From NCBI RefSeq assembly GCF_036898095.1, contig NC_090730.1, forward strand, positions 33,956,717 through 34,020,716: 64,000 nucleotides of DNA. The letters are read 5' to 3'. The position numbers and the translations under genes are program-made. Positions within the stretch are counted from its first letter, which is position 1; each line of letters opens with the position of its first letter. Source of the stretch: Palaemon carinicauda. Its lineage: Eukaryota; Arthropoda; Malacostraca; Decapoda; Palaemonidae. Of this stretch, positions 61,346 through 64,000 are shown one piece after another. Below the pieces are notes generated by a model, which searched no databases, was not told where the DNA came from, and saw nothing but the letters and a program-made list of their open reading frames with translations.

Positions 61346-62032
61346 GGTAGTATCCTGTCGCTGCAAGAAACAAAAGCAAAATTAAAAGTCATAAATAATT
61401 ATTTACTTGTGATGCTAAAATCCAACTACCTCCACACTTCCTCCCTCTTCCCTTTACTACGACGCCTCAGATATAGCAAGTTTGAGGACTTCATTAGGGG
61501 CCAAATCTGCTTCGTCTCTTCCTGCAGAAGTTCGATGGCGTATCGGAAACTTATTACGAAAACCAACTGCGTTCTGATGACGTTAATACCTGGCGAACCT
61601 TGTTAACCGTCTCGATGTCATTATAGATCATTATCATCATCATCATCATCATCGTCTTAAGGACTTTTTTTCACATTGATCTTTTTTTTTTTACCTTTCG
61701 CCTCTCCTAAGATAACAGTTATCAATAGAATCATAATGTATTTGTGAAGGCCTCACATGCCTTTCATTTTCTGTTTATCTTGATAATAATGTAAACCATT
61801 TTGAAGTAAAAGAAATAAAAGCATAGACAAAATTGTTTTGATGGTTCATTATCAAACAATGGTAAAGAATTTGTTAAAATTTGGTATTAATTACTGTCGA
61901 TATTACATTACTTTATTGTTTTTCAAAACTCCATGTTTGAAGACAGCTATCTTTCATTGTAAACATATATTAATTAAACATTTTATATCAGTGCGATATT
62001 CAAAACCTTATATTCTGGTAACTTGAATTTCA
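61346..62032. other. no gene recognised
   Basis: Includes a short (ATC)n run at 61631-61652. Confidence 0.5.
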
Positions 62033-62229
62033 CAGCACAGAATCCGTGGAATGTATTGAACTCTTCCCTTCAATCACATCCTCTAGAGTCTAGACTCCAT
62101 CAATCACTACTGGCCCTGACTTTTGATCCATATTTTAGTGAGGAAGATAAACAAGATCTTGGAAAAGTATTACATAAATCAATAGCTTTTAAACGTTATG
62201 TTTACATAGCAACATTCGCTGCCCTCTGA
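62033..62229 (+). other. weak candidate host terminal exon
   Basis: A TTTCACAG acceptor-like site is followed by ~65 open codons of balanced composition (including H-P-L-E-S-R-L, F-D-P-Y-F-S-E-E-D-K and K-R-Y-V-Y-I-A-T-F) ending in TGA. The residue pattern looks more protein-like than neighbouring frames, but I recognise no family and see no partner exon. Confidence 0.25.
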
Positions 62230-62642
62230 AGTTAGCACTATCTTCGCTAATTATTCAAACGAGCAGCGTTCTATATTCCAATCTGTCTATTAATGGAATT
62301 CTGATACTTTTCCAAATGTGTAAATTCGGACAAATGTAAACAGATCTAAACAAATTTTCTATTTTTGGTGGAATATCCTTCAATCTAGATCTCCTAATTT
62401 CCAACTGAAATAACATCGCCTCATGCTGTTTATTGAGTGAAATCAAATAAGCTTTTGATTCAAGGTCTTCTTTTCGCTCCACTACCTTCACCTGCTCTCA
62501 TCTTGTTAACTTCGTGTGAATCCGTAACATTTTTGACAGACATTTTTACTTTTCTGTTTTCTGGCGAATATCTCGGTTTGATCCTAGGTTTTTTATTCCT
62601 CCTTCGCTTTTTAGTTCTATTCATTTCATGGCCAAAAACTTT

Positions 62643-62706
<64 letters not shown>
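62643..62706. repeat. (CT)n microsatellite
   Basis: Uninterrupted CT run. Confidence 0.95.
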
Positions 62707-62708
<2 letters not shown>

Positions 62709-63396
62709 GCTATTAATTGAAATTAGGACATAATACCAAACACTATTATTTGTGAGAATCCCATTAATTTCGTCATTTTGTTAATAACTTACATTCAAGC
62801 TTAGCATGTGTGAGTATTTTTATCATTCTATTTTATTTAGTAACTAGTTTATTCACTCTAGAATATTCTCTTCGTGTAGCCTATACACCTTTTATTAGAA
62901 TTCTCTTTGTTTCTCAGCCCACTCTCAGCAGTTAGAGTAGAGGGTTGAAAGGTGTACTCTATATACTCTAATTTTTTCCCTGTTCCTTAATTTACTCGTA
63001 TGTAGTTTTTCTCAGAATATTGTTTGGGTGTCGAGTTAAAAGAACTATGGAGCCATGAATGACTGGGATTTATAAAGCATAATTATGATACTATCTCTTC
63101 TGAAGAAGACACAATTTCCAATCAACACTTAATGTAAGAGCATAAAATATACAGATATTTTACAGTAAATTTTAAAAAATTCCTTTTTATCTACAAAATA
63201 CTAACTCATGAAAATGCATTTATTTACTTTTTCGTCCTTTTTATACACACAGACTAATAGGGTTGTTGCTAATCAAATGCCTTCAAAAATAATCTTGGTT
63301 CCTTCAAAATCGTATGTTTTTCTTCATTACCCAATTTTTTATTTAAACAAGCATATTTCTATTTTTTCATAAACATGCTATAGACTCATTTATAAT
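62707..63396. other. no gene recognised
   Basis: AT-rich sequence. Confidence 0.55.
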
Positions 63397-63450
63397 AGAT
63401 AGATAGATAGATAGATCGATCGATAGATAGATAGATATATAGATAGACAG
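63397..63450. repeat. (GATA)n microsatellite
   Basis: Tetranucleotide run with small interruptions (GATC variants). Confidence 0.9.
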
Positions 63451-63724
63451 ATAGAAAAACAATAAAGCATTAAGATGGCAAGTAAAGTCCAGTTGTGTGT
63501 CATTGTTCACGCAAACCTACGCAAAGATTCATTGCCATCTTTCCGTGGAGAAGAGCAGGGCAGTAAGATCTTGCCAAGAAAGCTGTAGAGCTTTAGGTTG
63601 AAAGCACACTCTATAACTACTTGACATTCACTCTTCCTTCAAGCTCTAGAATGAATTAAGGTGTAACCCCTCACCAACTGACTTAGAGAAAATGATATCG
63701 ATGTTAGTAATAATAATAATCAAA

Positions 63725-63834
<110 letters not shown>

Positions 63835-64000
63835 TGGAATATAAACCATTATTTAGCCTTTAAGTCATTTTTTTTCCTATTTTAGGGACCCACCCTCAAA
63901 ATATTTCCTTGATAACGTTGAAGAATATTGTAAAAGATTATTAGCGTTGGCCACACATCCTCACATTTACAACAGAGAAATATCCATGAAAAATTATTGC

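Overview
This window is repeat-dominated eukaryotic nuclear DNA. Long (TA)n, (GA)n/(CT)n and (ATT)n microsatellites, several clades of retroelement and no complete host gene suggest an arthropod. The (ATT)n-headed repeat family, the CsRn1-like Ty3 elements and the DIRS elements point to a crustacean, probably a decapod such as a shrimp. The organism call is inference from repeat content, not from a marker gene.

Layout. 1-~5470: 3' two-thirds of an env-bearing Ty3/gypsy (errantivirus-like) element on +, carrying a 322-bp inverted duplication of its RNase H segment and an in-frame stop early in env. 5472-8703: two RTE-like LINE copies, tail to tail (+ then -), on either side of a ~318-bp foldback built from tRNA-like SINE sequence and flanked by TA tracts. 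8704-14627: mostly unique AT-rich DNA with microsatellites, two copies of an (ATT)n-headed repeat and one tRNA-derived SINE. 14707-27869: a full-length DIRS tyrosine-recombinase retrotransposon on - (copy A). It is split by a young LTR retrotransposon (16798-21422) with 4-bp target duplication, a tRNA-Lys-type primer-binding site and a gag gene followed by a -1-frame ORF, but no reverse transcriptase. 28480-31000: a Penelope-like element (RT plus GIY-YIG) on -. 31000-35280: nothing recognisable apart from a TA tract. 35650-39030: decayed CsRn1-like Ty3 element with LTR remnants on +. 39030-44780: microsatellites and one dispersed repeat rich in TGACCT half-sites. 44882-53656: second full-length DIRS element on + (copy B). 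54838-56050: Ty3 reverse transcriptase fragment abutting a PIF/Harbinger transposase fragment. 56050-64000: microsatellites, two more (ATT)n-headed repeats, a probable divergent solo LTR and one weak candidate host exon.

How the parts relate. The two DIRS copies share the complete DIRS-1-type end structure: unequal inverted termini plus an internal region complementary to both outer ends. Both sit inside (TA)n tracts. Both have a recognisable Gag and tyrosine recombinase but a decayed reverse transcriptase whose YxDD site is lost, which suggests a family mobilised in trans. The LTR element inside copy A is the youngest clear event (LTRs ~99.7% identical outside simple repeats). Its gag stop is immediately preceded by the slippery heptamer GGGAAAC, so a Gag-ORF2 fusion by -1 frameshift is predicted. 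Least expected are this pol-less frameshifting element, the shared RT-defective DIRS lineage, and the fragment of DIRS end sequence embedded in the recombinase gene of copy B.
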